DNA from: Paenibacillus sediminis
Lineage (GTDB): Bacteria > Bacillota > Bacilli > Paenibacillales > Paenibacillaceae
Assembly (NCBI RefSeq): GCF_017873765.1
Contig: NZ_JAGGKP010000001.1
Location: 682,001-746,000 of the forward strand
DNA length: 64,000 nt
Direction: 5' to 3'
The position numbers and the translations under genes were made by a program. Positions 1-9,414 of the stretch are shown here, piece by piece. Under the pieces are notes generated by a model, which had not been told where the DNA came from, searched no databases, and saw only the letters and a program-made list of their open reading frames with translations. The stretch's first letter is position 1. Each line of letters begins with the position of its first letter.

Positions 1-177
1 GCCGATTATACGATCGCGCTGCTTAAAAATGAGACGCTCTTGAAACAATTCGCTGAAGCTAGTATCGACCGTGCTCATAACGTGTTTAGTACAGACTCGA
101 TGACGGATAAGTATGAACAAATATATTATCGGGTGCTCGAAAAATCGTTGCCTGAATTAAATCCAGTGTGTCGTTAA
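1..177 (+). CDS. bshA: BshA, bacillithiol glycosyltransferase (3' end only)
   Basis: The last 58 codons of a gene that begins upstream of the window and ends at TAA 175-177. The peptide ends ...EQIYYRVLEKSLPELN, which resembles the C-terminus of BshA, the family-4 glycosyltransferase that joins GlcNAc to L-malate in the first step of bacillithiol synthesis. The assignment rests on this short tail and on position: in Bacillus, bshA lies directly before cca. The catalytic domains are outside the window. The next gene starts 33 bases downstream with its own ribosome binding site, so the two are probably cotranscribed. Confidence 0.7.
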   Translation, partial: ADYTIALLKNETLLKQFAEASIDRAHNVFSTDSMTDKYEQIYYRVLEKSLPELNPVCR

Positions 178-210
178 ATAGTACAGGCAAACGCTGGAGG
201 TGTATTCGAG

Positions 211-1500
211 ATGAACAAATGGAAATTTGGAGAGCCTGGTATGGTGCAACAAGCGGAATTGGTTCTGCGCACGCTGATGAATGCGGGATATGAAGCTTAT
301 TGGGTGGGCGGCTGTGTTCGTGATGAACTGATGGGCCGTCCTATTCATGATATGGACATTACCACCTCTGCACATCCCGAAGAGGTGGTATCTCTATTTG
401 AGAGAACAGTACCGACAGGCATTAAGCATGGTACGGTAACGGTGCTGTTAGACGGGTATAGCTTTGAAGTGACGACGTTTCGTACGGAGTCTGTCTATGA
501 ACAGCATCGACGTCCTTCGAGTGTGTCGTTTGTACAAGATATTACAGAAGACTTGAAGCGGCGTGATTTTACGATGAATGCGATTGCCTTATCGCTTGAT
601 GGTAGGTGGGTCGATCCATTTGGCGGAATGGAAGACATTGAACGGGGAATCATTAGGTGCGTAGGAGATGCAGACGAACGTTTCAAAGAAGATGCTCTGC
701 GTATGTTAAGAGGGGTGCGTTTTGCTTCTGTCTTTCATTTTAATCTCGCGAAAAGTACATGGAGAGCGATTATTCAACATCGTGAGTTCATGAATGATAT
801 TGCGATGGAGCGCATTCGAGTCGAAATGGAAAAGATGATGGCAGGTCCTCATCCATTACGAGGATTGGAGCTGCTTGGCAGAAGTAGACTGCTTGATTTG
901 CCTAAAATTGGGCTTAGTTCAGCTAATATTGATCAGAGTAAGGTGACCATGCTTGATCAACTTCCAGCAGACAAGCCTTCTATACGCTGGGCAATGCTCC
1001 TTTTTGCCGCTGGTCTGAAATCAGATGAAGCCTTGAGCTTATTAAAGCGATGGACATTTTCCAATGTGAAGGCGAAAGAAATTTCCGATATTCTACGCAT
1101 GAGTGAACATATTTATACCGAATTGCCTACTCTGATTGAAAAACCAAACAAGATTGCTCTGGATGAGCTACGTCTATTATGGATCCGTCAATTACTAACC
1201 TATGATGAAGGGACTATTCATAACTGGCTCGTGTTCGAGCGGACAAAATCTTCTGAGCATGATCCTTTCATGAAGCTAATTCTAGATCAAGCGTTAGAGT
1301 GGAACGAGCACGTTACAGTCAAGCATGTGAAAGATTTAGCTGTAACAGGCAAAGAAGTTCTGCAGGAACTCAGCATACCGGCCGGTCCTTGGCTTGGTAA
1401 TCTGCTGCAACAATTGCTTTTCGATGTGGCAGCTGGGCAAGTACCGAATGACAAACAACAATTATTGGAACAAGCGAAGCGAGTGATGAATAAACTATGA
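211..1500 (+). CDS. cca: CCA-adding tRNA nucleotidyltransferase
   Basis: A 429-residue class II nucleotidyltransferase that adds or repairs the 3' CCA of tRNAs in the cytoplasm. The N-terminal catalytic head shows WVGGCVRDELMGRPIHDMDI (about residues 30-50) with the metal-binding Asp pair, then RRDFTMNAIAL, and EDALRMLRGVRFA of the ATP/CTP-selecting neck. The C-terminal body and tail are poorly conserved, as usual. Length is normal for Firmicutes. The start is ATG 211, with GGAGG at 196-200. The stop overlaps the birA start by four bases (ATGA), so translation is likely coupled. The only tRNA in this window does not encode its CCA, which fits the need for this enzyme. Confidence 0.95.
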   Translation: MNKWKFGEPGMVQQAELVLRTLMNAGYEAYWVGGCVRDELMGRPIHDMDITTSAHPEEVVSLFERTVPTGIKHGTVTVLLDGYSFEVTTFRTESVYEQHRRPSSVSFVQDITEDLKRRDFTMNAIALSLDGRWVDPFGGMEDIERGIIRCVGDADERFKEDALRMLRGVRFASVFHFNLAKSTWRAIIQHREFMNDIAMERIRVEMEKMMAGPHPLRGLELLGRSRLLDLPKIGLSSANIDQSKVTMLDQLPADKPSIRWAMLLFAAGLKSDEALSLLKRWTFSNVKAKEISDILRMSEHIYTELPTLIEKPNKIALDELRLLWIRQLLTYDEGTIHNWLVFERTKSSEHDPFMKLILDQALEWNEHVTVKHVKDLAVTGKEVLQELSIPAGPWLGNLLQQLLFDVAAGQVPNDKQQLLEQAKRVMNKL

Positions 1501-2471
1501 ATGAACAATCGCTATTAGATTTGCTGCTAAGTAGAGATGACTATATATCTGGAGAAGAATTGAGCAAGCGTCTATCGATCAGCCGGACAGCTGTATGGAA
1601 ACAAATTAATAAATTGAGGGAACAAGGATATCAATTTGAAGCCGTATCGCGAAGAGGGTACAAGCTTACTTATAAGCCGGATCGTCTTCATGAATCGTTG
1701 CTGTTAAAAGCGCTTGCGAACGTTCCCCTTGTTAAACACGTCAAGCTGTTTGGCAGTATTCACTCCACGCAAATCGAAGCTCAGCGACTCGCTGAACAAG
1801 GCGCTCCAGAAGGAACTCTAGTCATTGCAGAAGAGCAGACTGCGGGCAAAGGAAGGCTCGGCAGGAAATGGCACTCTCCTGCAGGCAAAGGCATATGGAT
1901 GAGCTTCGTGCTTCGTCCGCTTATTGCTCTGCCGTACGCACCGCAGCTTACTCTTATGATGGCTGTGGCCGTCTGTCGGGCAATTCGCAGTCTGACTAAG
2001 CTCGATGTAGGCATCAAATGGCCTAACGATCTGCTTATTAACGGACGTAAAATATCCGGCATATTAATCGAATCGGCGACCGAAGATGAGCGCATTCGTT
2101 ATTGTATTGTCGGCATCGGTATTGATGCTAATTTAGATGAAGAAGATTATCCAGAAGAATTGCGTTCTGTAGCCACTTCATTGAAAGTGGAGTCTGGACA
2201 GCCTATTGACCGAGCAGAACTGATTGGCGCTGTAATGAAAGAGACGGAATCACTTTATGAGTTATACCAACAGGAAGGCTTCGCGCCGATTGCGTCGCTG
2301 TGGGAAGCATTGTCGATTACACTGCATCAACCTGTTCGTATTCAGGCAGCGACTGATCTTATTGAGGGGACCGCTATAGGACTGCATCCATCCGGTGCAC
2401 TTATTGTAGAAGATGCCAACGGCGTTCGGCATACTATTTTTTCAGCAGATGTACAACTGAGCCGTTGTTAG
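1497..2471 (+). CDS. birA: BirA, biotin protein ligase and repressor
   Basis: A bifunctional 324-residue protein. The N-terminal winged helix (about residues 1-65, ISGEELSKRLSISRTAVWKQ) would bind biotin operators. The catalytic domain forms biotinyl-AMP and transfers biotin to carboxylases: GKGRLGRKWHSPAGKGIWMS is the biotinyl-AMP loop, KWPNDLLINGRKISGILIES holds the catalytic lysine, and a C-terminal SH3-like domain follows. The start overlaps the cca stop (ATGA), as in Bacillus. No biotin operator was looked for beyond the immediate upstream genes. Both functional halves are present, so a repressor role is expected from family knowledge, not shown here. Confidence 0.95.
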   Translation: MNEQSLLDLLLSRDDYISGEELSKRLSISRTAVWKQINKLREQGYQFEAVSRRGYKLTYKPDRLHESLLLKALANVPLVKHVKLFGSIHSTQIEAQRLAEQGAPEGTLVIAEEQTAGKGRLGRKWHSPAGKGIWMSFVLRPLIALPYAPQLTLMMAVAVCRAIRSLTKLDVGIKWPNDLLINGRKISGILIESATEDERIRYCIVGIGIDANLDEEDYPEELRSVATSLKVESGQPIDRAELIGAVMKETESLYELYQQEGFAPIASLWEALSITLHQPVRIQAATDLIEGTAIGLHPSGALIVEDANGVRHTIFSADVQLSRC

Positions 2472-2498
2472 AAGAAGTTTAATTTCTGTATTCTAAGG

Positions 2499-2527
2499 GT
2501 GACAACGAATGTCGCTTTTGCTATACT
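2499..2527 (+). promoter_or_regulatory. sigma-A type promoter for panBCD
   Basis: The -35 is GTGACA (2499-2504) and the -10 is TATACT (2522-2527), with a 17-base spacer. It lies just after the birA stop and about 240 bases before panB, so transcripts would carry the structured leader annotated next. Confidence 0.6.
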
Positions 2528-2539
2528 ATCCGAGGAGGC

Positions 2540-2722
2540 GGTATCGGCTTTGAGTCCGAACTGTACTTATATGGATTGTAAAGTGAATATTTTGTAAGCC
2601 ATACGAATCTAGTGTGTTACGTTGGATTCTGCTCTGAGCCGAGGGGACCGAGACAGAAGGGACGATCGCAAGTGACTCTTTTTTGGACTCCGGACCTTTT
2701 AGTGAAAGCTAAAAGGTTTTTT
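2540..2722 (+). ncRNA. structured panB leader, candidate pan-type cis-regulatory RNA
   Basis: The roughly 290-base gap between birA and panB contains no convincing gene but does show structure. CGGCTTTGAG (2545-2554) can pair with CTCTGAGCCG (2632-2641), with one mismatch. GAGTCC (2552-2557) is also complementary to GGACTC (2685-2690), so the two pairings compete. A perfect terminator follows at 2694-2722, before the panB ribosome binding site. This is the layout of a transcription-attenuation leader. A conserved RNA class called pan is known upstream of panB in Firmicutes. The GGGGACCGAGACAGAAGGGA stretch at 2643-2662 may be such an element, but I could not test it against the covariance model. 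Boundaries are approximate. Confidence 0.5.
2694..2722 (+). terminator. leader terminator upstream of panB
   Basis: A perfect 9-bp stem, ACCTTTTAG/CTAAAAGGT, with a six-base loop, running into TTTTTT (2717-2722). It sits 42 bases before the panB start and downstream of a promoter. It would block panBCD expression unless read through or disrupted. Confidence 0.8.
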
Positions 2723-2764
2723 GTTGTGTTATTTTATCATACTATCAAAAAGGAGCCTGATACG

Positions 2765-3631
2765 ATGGCTAAACGTGCTTTAAGCATTGTAAACATGAAG
2801 AAAATGAAACAAGAAGGCAATCCAATTACGATGATTACGGCATACGACTATCCTTCTGCCAAGCTGGCTGAAGAAGCGGATGTCGATGTTATTCTTGTTG
2901 GCGACTCTTTAGGTAATGTGGTGCTTGGCTACGATTCAACCGTTCCTGTAACGATTGAAGATATGGTGTATCATACGCGTGCCGTAGCGCGCGGGGCGAG
3001 TCATACCTTTATTGTTGCCGACATGCCTTTTATGACATACCACGGAAGTTTGGATACGACCCTAGGACATGTGAAACGGCTCATGCAGGAAGGACATGCA
3101 CATGCTGTGAAGATGGAAGGCGGATTAGAAATATGTGACACGGTTGCCGCTATTGTCAAAGCAGGGGTACCTGTCCTCGGACATATCGGCTTAACACCGC
3201 AGTCTGTTAACCAAATCGGCGGATATCGTGTTCAAGGGAAAGATGCTGCTGATGCGGGGCGGCTTCTTGAAGAAGCGAAAGCGTTAGAGAAAGCCGGAGC
3301 GTTCGGAGTTGTTCTCGAACTCGTAACTGAGGAAGTTGCTGAAGCGATTTCTAAGGAACTGTCCATTCCTACGATTGGCATTGGTGCTGGACGAGGCTGT
3401 GACGGTCAAGTTCTGGTATATCATGATGTACTTAAATATGATTCGAATTATCGTGACAAACGATTCGTTAAAACATACGCAGATCTCGGTACAATCATAC
3501 GAGATGGCATCAGTGCCTATGTAAAAGACGTGAAGGAACGTAAATTCCCAGCTGAAGAGCATGTGTTTAACGCTGAAGATGGAGTCTTAGATTCGCTTTA
3601 TGGAAAAGGAAAGGTGAGTTCAGAGCAATGA
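2765..3631 (+). CDS. panB: PanB, ketopantoate hydroxymethyltransferase
   Basis: A 288-residue enzyme that transfers a hydroxymethyl group from methylene-THF to 2-ketoisovalerate, the first committed step to pantothenate and CoA. Signature stretches include ITAYDYPSAKLAEEADVDVI and VGDSLGNVVLGYDSTVPVT near the N-terminus, and MEGG and GHIGLTPQSVNQIGGY in the middle. These are metal- and substrate-binding parts of the (beta/alpha)8 barrel. I chose ATG 2765, preceded by AAAAAGGAG nine bases away. The reading frame is open further upstream, but only through the leader and terminator. The stop overlaps panC by four bases. Confidence 0.96.
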   Translation: MAKRALSIVNMKKMKQEGNPITMITAYDYPSAKLAEEADVDVILVGDSLGNVVLGYDSTVPVTIEDMVYHTRAVARGASHTFIVADMPFMTYHGSLDTTLGHVKRLMQEGHAHAVKMEGGLEICDTVAAIVKAGVPVLGHIGLTPQSVNQIGGYRVQGKDAADAGRLLEEAKALEKAGAFGVVLELVTEEVAEAISKELSIPTIGIGAGRGCDGQVLVYHDVLKYDSNYRDKRFVKTYADLGTIIRDGISAYVKDVKERKFPAEEHVFNAEDGVLDSLYGKGKVSSEQ

Positions 3632-4527
3632 TCGTCGTTCGCGAAATCGCAAAACTGCGGAATGAAATAAGAAAACAACAGATCGCATCTGGTCTTGATA
3701 AAAAAATTGGTTTTGTCCCTACTATGGGATTTCTTCACGAAGGACATGCCAGTCTTCTTCGTAAAGCACGGGAATTGGCTGATATAGTCGTGCTTAGCAT
3801 ATTCGTTAATCCGATTCAATTTGGCCCGAACGAAGATTATGAAAGGTATCCTCGTGATGAAGAACGGGATTTAGCTTTAGCGGAGCGCGAGGGCGTCGAT
3901 ATCGTATTTATGCCGTCCGTAGAAGAAATGTATCCTCAGCCTATAAAGACGAAAGTTAGCGTATCTGCGGATTTAACATCACAATTATGCGGCGCATCTC
4001 GTCCAGGTCATTTTGATGGAGTGACCACTGTTGTAAGCAAACTGTTTCATATCGTAGATCCAGATTATGCGTTCTTTGGACTTAAAGATGCGCAGCAAGT
4101 AGCAGTTATTCAGCAAATGGTTCAAGATTTGAGCATGAAGGTGACCATTGTACCTTGCCCGATCGTCCGCGAACAAGATGGTCTTGCTCTAAGCTCACGC
4201 AATGTGTATTTAGAACCTGAACAACGTAAGCAAGCGCTCGTGCTCTCACAATCGCTTCAGCTTGCTAAGCAATTAATCGCGACGAATGACAACATTACGA
4301 TAGGGGAGCTTCAGGAACAGGTCGTTCGTCATATCGAATCAGCACCGCTAGCAGTTATTGATTATGTTCAAATTTTAAATTTCCCTGAACTGAGTTTGAT
4401 TCATCCAAGTACACCATTATCCTTCGTTCAGAATCAAATTATTATTGCTTTAGCTGTTAAGTTCGGTAGCACGCGTCTTATTGATAATGTTGTACTTCAT
4501 GGAAAGGATGTGGTTTCTCATGTTTAG
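3628..4527 (+). CDS. panC: PanC, pantothenate synthetase
   Basis: A 299-residue ATP-dependent ligase that joins pantoate and beta-alanine. [20 protein letters not shown] holds the HxGH nucleotide-binding motif. [16 protein letters not shown] and DGLALSSRN correspond to the conserved ATP- and pantoate-binding segments. It starts inside the panB stop (ATGA), and its own end overlaps panD by eight bases, so panB-panC-panD form a tightly coupled operon. Length is slightly above the usual 280 or so residues. No unusual features. Confidence 0.96.
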   Translation: MIVVREIAKLRNEIRKQQIASGLDKKIGFVPTMGFLHEGHASLLRKARELADIVVLSIFVNPIQFGPNEDYERYPRDEERDLALAEREGVDIVFMPSVEEMYPQPIKTKVSVSADLTSQLCGASRPGHFDGVTTVVSKLFHIVDPDYAFFGLKDAQQVAVIQQMVQDLSMKVTIVPCPIVREQDGLALSSRNVYLEPEQRKQALVLSQSLQLAKQLIATNDNITIGELQEQVVRHIESAPLAVIDYVQILNFPELSLIHPSTPLSFVQNQIIIALAVKFGSTRLIDNVVLHGKDVVSHV

Positions 4528-4900
4528 AACAATGATGAAATCGAAAATACACCGCGCTACTGTTACAGAAGCCAATTTGAACTATGTCGGAAGCATTACG
4601 ATTGACGAAGATTTAATGGAAACCGCAGATTTACTCGCAAATGAAAAAGTTCAAATTGTAAATAACAACAACGGCGCACGCCTTGAAACTTATGTCATTC
4701 CAGGTCCAAGAGGCAGCGGAGTCATCTGTTTGAATGGTGCTGCAGCAAGATTAGTTCAGCCTGGAGACACGGTTATTATTATTTCATACGCTATGATGTC
4801 ATCTGAAGAAATTAAAACACATGTTCCGACTGTGGTGCTTGTTGATGAACATAATAAGCCTGTTAAGCAGTTTCAAGAGGAGCATGGGGTTGTTCTATAA
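4520..4900 (+). CDS. panD: PanD, aspartate 1-decarboxylase proenzyme
   Basis: A 126-residue pyruvoyl enzyme that makes beta-alanine from L-aspartate for PanC. The self-cleavage site Gly24-Ser25 is visible in [10 protein letters not shown]; Ser25 becomes the pyruvoyl group. Lys9 and Tyr58-type positions are in the expected places for the family, but only the GS site was checked closely. I chose ATG 4520 ([19 protein letters not shown]), the usual family N-terminus. Upstream in-frame ATGs lie inside panC and give an atypical extension. Confidence 0.95.
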   Translation: MFRTMMKSKIHRATVTEANLNYVGSITIDEDLMETADLLANEKVQIVNNNNGARLETYVIPGPRGSGVICLNGAAARLVQPGDTVIIISYAMMSSEEIKTHVPTVVLVDEHNKPVKQFQEEHGVVL

Positions 4901-5026
4901 CGGGTAATTAATTGCATCCCTTATGAAATCCATGGCAAGCAGGAATGAAAAGCGCCTAAGCAACAAAAAATGAACATAAGCTTCGCACTGATTCCTTTCA
5001 TTTTCGTTAAGGGTGGGATGCAAACG

Positions 5027-5671
5027 ATGTTTCAACATGTATTTGCGGAAATGAATGACATGTTAGACGATATTATTAAGTACTACCCAACAGCCCAAGG
5101 CACTAAGAAACAAGAATTAAAACAGCAATGGCAGATGCTGAAGCAGATGAGTGACAGCATGATTGAAGAATGGCTTAATTTTGAAGAAAAACTAAATGTG
5201 ATTCAGCAGGCGGATTTTGAGCAAAAACAGCAAATGTCAGCGTTTGGGCTGCATATGCATCTGCCTGAACTGAAGGATGATGCTTTTGTGAAAGGGCAGG
5301 GATACTTTAAGCTCTGTATGTATTCCAAAGCGATACAGCAGTTTGATGATGCAGTGCAAAGGTATCCTGACAGTATGCTCGTTCGTATTTACATGGCGCT
5401 TTCGCATTTGCATCTGAACAACACAGAGGAAGCGTGCCGGCATTTTAAATGGATCGTTTCACTAACGGACAATCATAAATTACTCGCGATCGTTTATAAT
5501 GCGCTAGGCTGTATTCAGGCGAAGCAATATCATTTGGAGAAGGCTAAGGAATTATTTATGCTCGCTCATCGTTATGATCCCGTGTTTCCTGAGCCGCTTC
5601 TTAATTTGGAGGCCTGCTTGCAAAGTTCAGGAAAACTGCAGTATGGAAGCGAACTCGCATCGCTCATGTAA
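5027..5671 (+). CDS. TPR-repeat protein of unknown role
   Basis: A soluble protein of 214 residues with no signal peptide. The N-terminal third is helical and rich in Gln and Lys, probably coiled. The C-terminal half (about 85-195) holds tetratricopeptide-like units, for example GYFKLCMYSKAIQQFDDAVQ, LVRIYMALSHLHLNNTEEAC and VYNALGCIQAKQYHLEKAKE. Such repeats mediate protein-protein contacts. The position between panD and dinG matches that of the small unknown genes seen there in Bacilli. I chose ATG 5027, nine bases after AAGGGTGGG; ATG 5018 directly abuts that site. Function cannot be named. Confidence 0.8.
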   Translation: MFQHVFAEMNDMLDDIIKYYPTAQGTKKQELKQQWQMLKQMSDSMIEEWLNFEEKLNVIQQADFEQKQQMSAFGLHMHLPELKDDAFVKGQGYFKLCMYSKAIQQFDDAVQRYPDSMLVRIYMALSHLHLNNTEEACRHFKWIVSLTDNHKLLAIVYNALGCIQAKQYHLEKAKELFMLAHRYDPVFPEPLLNLEACLQSSGKLQYGSELASLM

Positions 5672-5695
5672 ACAAGCTTAAGATTACTTGATGAA

Positions 5696-5741
5696 GGACG
5701 ATGTATGTGCAGTTACGACTGCCCTGCATCGCCCTTTTCTT
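5696..5741 (+). terminator. terminator after the TPR gene
   Basis: An imperfect long hairpin: GGACGATG pairs with CATCGCCC and GCAGT with ACTGC around a TACG loop. It is followed by TTTTCTTG. It probably ends the panBCD-TPR transcript. Confidence 0.65.
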
Positions 5742-5856
5742 GTTATAGGGACAATGGTTTCTGTTAAAGATTAGCTTTTACCTTCGGTTTAATTTTCAAA
5801 ATAGCGAACTTCTGTTATTCTGTTAAAGAGACTGTAATGGAAGGGATTTAAATGAA

Positions 5857-8727
5857 ATGAAATTTGCAGTACTTGATTTTGAAACAACTGGAAATCAGTC
5901 CTCTGACGAAATTATTCAAGTGGGACTTGCCATTATAGATCATGATTTATCGATTACCCGTATATATCATTCATTTGTTAATCCCGGAATGCCTATTCCG
6001 CCATTTATTTCCCAATTGACAGGCATTCATGATGAAGACGTGGCAAACGCACCCGGATTAGATGAAGTAATGATGGAAATGGTTCCGCTGCTGGATGATG
6101 TAGTTCTGGTAGGTCATCATGTGGCGTTTGATTTTAACTTTTTACAAAATGCGCTAGATCGAGCCGGTTATTTACCGTTTAGGGGGCGAATTTTAGATAC
6201 AATCGATTTTTTGAAAATATTATTCCCGTCACTCACATCATATCAGCTTGGAAATGTAACATCTCAGTTCGGTATTCTGCATGAAAGGCCGCACCAAGCC
6301 GATAGTGATGCGCTGGCGACCGCTTATGTTTTCTTAAAATGCTTGGAGGAAATTGATGATCTTCCGCTTCTGACGTTGCAGCGTTTAAGTGATTTATTTG
6401 CCGGTGAAGACAGCGATTTAGGCTGGTTCTTTGATACAGTGCGTCAACAGAAAGAGCATGAGCCGAACCAAGATATCGTCGACCAGAGATATGCGTACTT
6501 TAGGCAGTTTGCTCTGCAGGTTGAGGATTGGACTGACATTCAGCCGCCTCGTGAAGAGGAAGAGCGTAATCCACTTGCAGGCGTAAGCTTCCATCAGTTC
6601 TTAGAAGATGTGCAAAATAGATTACGCGAACATTTACCGAACTATGAGCAGCGTGAATCGCAAAATATTATGTTTGGCGAGGTTACTAAAGCGTTTGCTG
6701 AGGACAAGCATTTGCTCATTGAAGCTGGGACCGGAACGGGTAAATCGCTAGGATATTTGCTTCCGTCGATTTATCACAGCGTAAAAAATGATGAGAAGGT
6801 TATGATTAGCACGCATACAATCAATTTGCAAGAGCAGCTGCGGGAAAGAGACATTCCGCTCCTTAAAGAAGTCGTGCCTTTTCCGTTTCAAGCGGCTGTG
6901 TTCAAAGGAAGACAACATTATTTATGCCTTCGTAAATTTGAACTGAAAATAAACAGAAAAGATTTCGGCCCTTCCAGAGAGGAACTTCTGACTGCAGCAC
7001 AGATGATCATTTGGCTCGCACAGACAGAAACAGGGGATGATGAAGAGCTGAATTTAGGCCGAAACGGCGGCGATTTCTGGGAAACCGTTGAAAGTGATTC
7101 TGATTCATGTCTAGGACGCGCTTGTCCGTGGTTCCGCAAATGTTATTATCACAGAGCTAAACATGAAGCGGGAATTGCCGATGTGGTCATTACGAATCAC
7201 TCCAAGCTGTTCACAGATGTGAAAGCAAATCATCAGCTTCTGCCATCGTACGACCGTCTAGTTGTGGATGAAGCTCACCATTTAGAAGATGTAGCAGGCA
7301 AACATTTAGGTATGCAAATGAGCTATTTCACCGTAGCGCATACTTTAATGCGTTTGTATAAGGATAGTAAGACAGGACAGCTGCCTAACCTGCGTATGCA
7401 GCTTCAAGCTTCAGCGAATGAGAAATCTGTAGAGTGGACTTCTGTTATCGATTCTATTTATCCTTCGCTGATTGAAGTGAAGGAACATTGGGATCGGCTA
7501 AGCGAGCTGCTCTATACGCTGCTTCCTGAGCGCAGCGATGCTGCAACAGGTGAAGCAGGCCAATATGTACTGCGACTTCTTCCTAATAAGAAACCGAAAG
7601 ATTGGGATCAGCTCGCTCCCATTGAGAATCAAATTTATGTCTCAATAGGTGATGTCGTTCGTAAAGGGGAAAAACTGCTTGCTGAGATGAAGGAAGAGCA
7701 AGATGATTACAGTTCAGATAGTTTGATTACAGACATTTCCGGATTGTTAAAAGACTTAGCGAACGAGCGGGACAATTTACGTTCCTTCATGAAATTAGAC
7801 GATGAAGAAACGGTGTACTGGCTTGAAGCGAACAGCCAATATCGGAGTAAGTCCATGCAGCTTTATGCTGTGCCGATTGACGTAAGCAAACAGCTGAAAG
7901 AATACTTTTTCGATAAGAGAAAAAGCGTTATTCTGACATCTGCGACATTATCCGTAGATAAATCGTTCCAATACATGATCGAACAATTAGGTCTTCAAGA
8001 ATCAGCAGATACGAACCGGCTCATGACGACGCAATTGCCGTCACCTTTCCGTTATCGGGAACAAGCACTGCTCGTCATTCCGCGTGATTTCCCGAGTGTG
8101 AAAGGGAGCGTAGGGGATGATCATTTTGTATCAACACTTGTTAAATCGCTGTCTGATCTAGCCGTTGCAACACGCGGACGCATGCTTGTATTGTTCACCT
8201 CATACCGCATGCTTCGTCAAGTGTACGATCCGCTTAAGGAAGCACTCGCTGCAAAAGACATTACGGTGATTGGCCAAGGGGTAGACAGCGGTAGCCGCAG
8301 TAAATTGACTAGACGTTTTCAAGGGGAATCTGCTTCTGTACTGCTTGGAACAAGCAGTTTCTGGGAAGGCGTAGATATTCCCGGTGACGCACTAACATGT
8401 CTTGCTATCGTTCGTCTGCCGTTCCAACCGCCGAATCATCCGCTTGTAGAAGCGAAAAGTGAGCGACTTCAACAGCAGAAGAAAAATCCGTTCATGAAGC
8501 TGTCTGTACCGCAAGCTATTATTCGGTTTAAGCAAGGATTCGGACGATTGGTTCGAACTGCACAAGACCGCGGCATCGTTGTCGTATACGATACACGTGT
8601 CATCGAAACTTACTATGGAAAACATTTCTTATATTCACTTCCGGGCCCTAAAATGGAACATATGGCGCTGGGTCAAATGGTTCCGCGTGTTACGGAATGG
8701 TTAGACTCAGATGCGAAACAAAATTAA
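5857..8727 (+). CDS. dinG: DinG-type helicase fused to a DnaQ-like exonuclease
   Basis: A 956-residue superfamily 2 protein. Residues 1-170 are a DEDD 3'-5' exonuclease domain (FAVLDFETTG, then GHHVAFDFNFL and HQADSDALATAY). The helicase part has Walker A AGTGTGKS at 290-297, DEAH at 471-474 and the C-terminal GTSSFWEGVDIPG and GFGRLVRT motifs. Four cysteines (C357, C418, C423, C429) lie between Walker A and DEAH, the spacing of the XPD/DinG iron-sulfur domain. Family knowledge suggests a role in resolving damaged or structured DNA. The start is ATG 5857 after GGAAGGGA. It is followed closely by rex. Confidence 0.93.
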   Translation: MKFAVLDFETTGNQSSDEIIQVGLAIIDHDLSITRIYHSFVNPGMPIPPFISQLTGIHDEDVANAPGLDEVMMEMVPLLDDVVLVGHHVAFDFNFLQNALDRAGYLPFRGRILDTIDFLKILFPSLTSYQLGNVTSQFGILHERPHQADSDALATAYVFLKCLEEIDDLPLLTLQRLSDLFAGEDSDLGWFFDTVRQQKEHEPNQDIVDQRYAYFRQFALQVEDWTDIQPPREEEERNPLAGVSFHQFLEDVQNRLREHLPNYEQRESQNIMFGEVTKAFAEDKHLLIEAGTGTGKSLGYLLPSIYHSVKNDEKVMISTHTINLQEQLRERDIPLLKEVVPFPFQAAVFKGRQHYLCLRKFELKINRKDFGPSREELLTAAQMIIWLAQTETGDDEELNLGRNGGDFWETVESDSDSCLGRACPWFRKCYYHRAKHEAGIADVVITNHSKLFTDVKANHQLLPSYDRLVVDEAHHLEDVAGKHLGMQMSYFTVAHTLMRLYKDSKTGQLPNLRMQLQASANEKSVEWTSVIDSIYPSLIEVKEHWDRLSELLYTLLPERSDAATGEAGQYVLRLLPNKKPKDWDQLAPIENQIYVSIGDVVRKGEKLLAEMKEEQDDYSSDSLITDISGLLKDLANERDNLRSFMKLDDEETVYWLEANSQYRSKSMQLYAVPIDVSKQLKEYFFDKRKSVILTSATLSVDKSFQYMIEQLGLQESADTNRLMTTQLPSPFRYREQALLVIPRDFPSVKGSVGDDHFVSTLVKSLSDLAVATRGRMLVLFTSYRMLRQVYDPLKEALAAKDITVIGQGVDSGSRSKLTRRFQGESASVLLGTSSFWEGVDIPGDALTCLAIVRLPFQPPNHPLVEAKSERLQQQKKNPFMKLSVPQAIIRFKQGFGRLVRTAQDRGIVVVYDTRVIETYYGKHFLYSLPGPKMEHMALGQMVPRVTEWLDSDAKQN

Positions 8728-8763
8728 TTTCGTATGTCGGAAACTTGGTTAGGGGGAGCATGT

Positions 8764-9414
8764 ATGAAGTCAGACAAAATTTCAGAAGCAGTTGTACGCA
8801 GATTACCGATCTATTTAAGATATTTAACTGAGCTCCTCAAGCGTGAAGTGTCTACGGTGTCCTCACAGGAGCTAGGACAGAGACTCGATTTAAACCCTGC
8901 TCAAATCCGCAAAGATTTAGCTTATTTTGGCGATTTCGGACGCAAAGGTATTGGATATGATGTATCTTATCTTATCGACAAAATCCGTCATATCCTCAAG
9001 CTAGATCAGCAGATCAATGTGGCACTCGTCGGTGCGGGTAACTTAGGTCAAGCGTTATCGAACTACAACACCTATATAAAAGATAACATGAAGATTGTTG
9101 CCGCTTTTGATTCAAACCCGAAAAAAATCGGCAACAAAATTTCAAACACCCTTGTAGTTCAGCCTATTGAACAGTTAAATGAAACCGTTCAAAACCTAAA
9201 CATACGAATTGGAATTATTACGGTACCGGATATTGAAGCCCAGCGAGTAGCTGATTTGTTGGTTGGAGCTGGAATTGAAGCGATCCTCAATTTCGCTCCT
9301 ACCATACTCAAAACACCGCCGCATGTTCGAGTTCATACGGCTGATTTTACAACGGATTTACTAAGTTTAGCTTACTACTTGGAAAATGGAGAGGATCATG
9401 TTGATAACGACTAA
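8764..9414 (+). CDS. rex: Rex, redox-sensing repressor
   Basis: A 216-residue regulator that reads the NADH/NAD+ ratio and represses fermentation and anaerobic respiration genes. The N-terminal winged helix is RRLPIYLRYLTELL...SSQELGQRLDLNPAQIRKDL. The Rossmann NAD(H) site is VALVGAGNLGQAL, and a C-terminal swapped helix (TTDLLSLAYYLEN) completes the fold. ATG 8764 is chosen because AGGGGGA (8751-8757) sits six bases before it. An upstream in-frame ATG at 8734 lacks such a site. No Rex operator (TTGTGA...TCACAA) was seen nearby. The 3' end overlaps the next gene by 17 bases. Confidence 0.95.
   Translation: MKSDKISEAVVRRLPIYLRYLTELLKREVSTVSSQELGQRLDLNPAQIRKDLAYFGDFGRKGIGYDVSYLIDKIRHILKLDQQINVALVGAGNLGQALSNYNTYIKDNMKIVAAFDSNPKKIGNKISNTLVVQPIEQLNETVQNLNIRIGIITVPDIEAQRVADLLVGAGIEAILNFAPTILKTPPHVRVHTADFTTDLLSLAYYLENGEDHVDND

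Noticed and set aside
2612..2764. N-terminal extension of PanB
   Set aside because: It would translate the leader and its terminator; the normal PanB N-terminus and ribosome binding site are at 2765.
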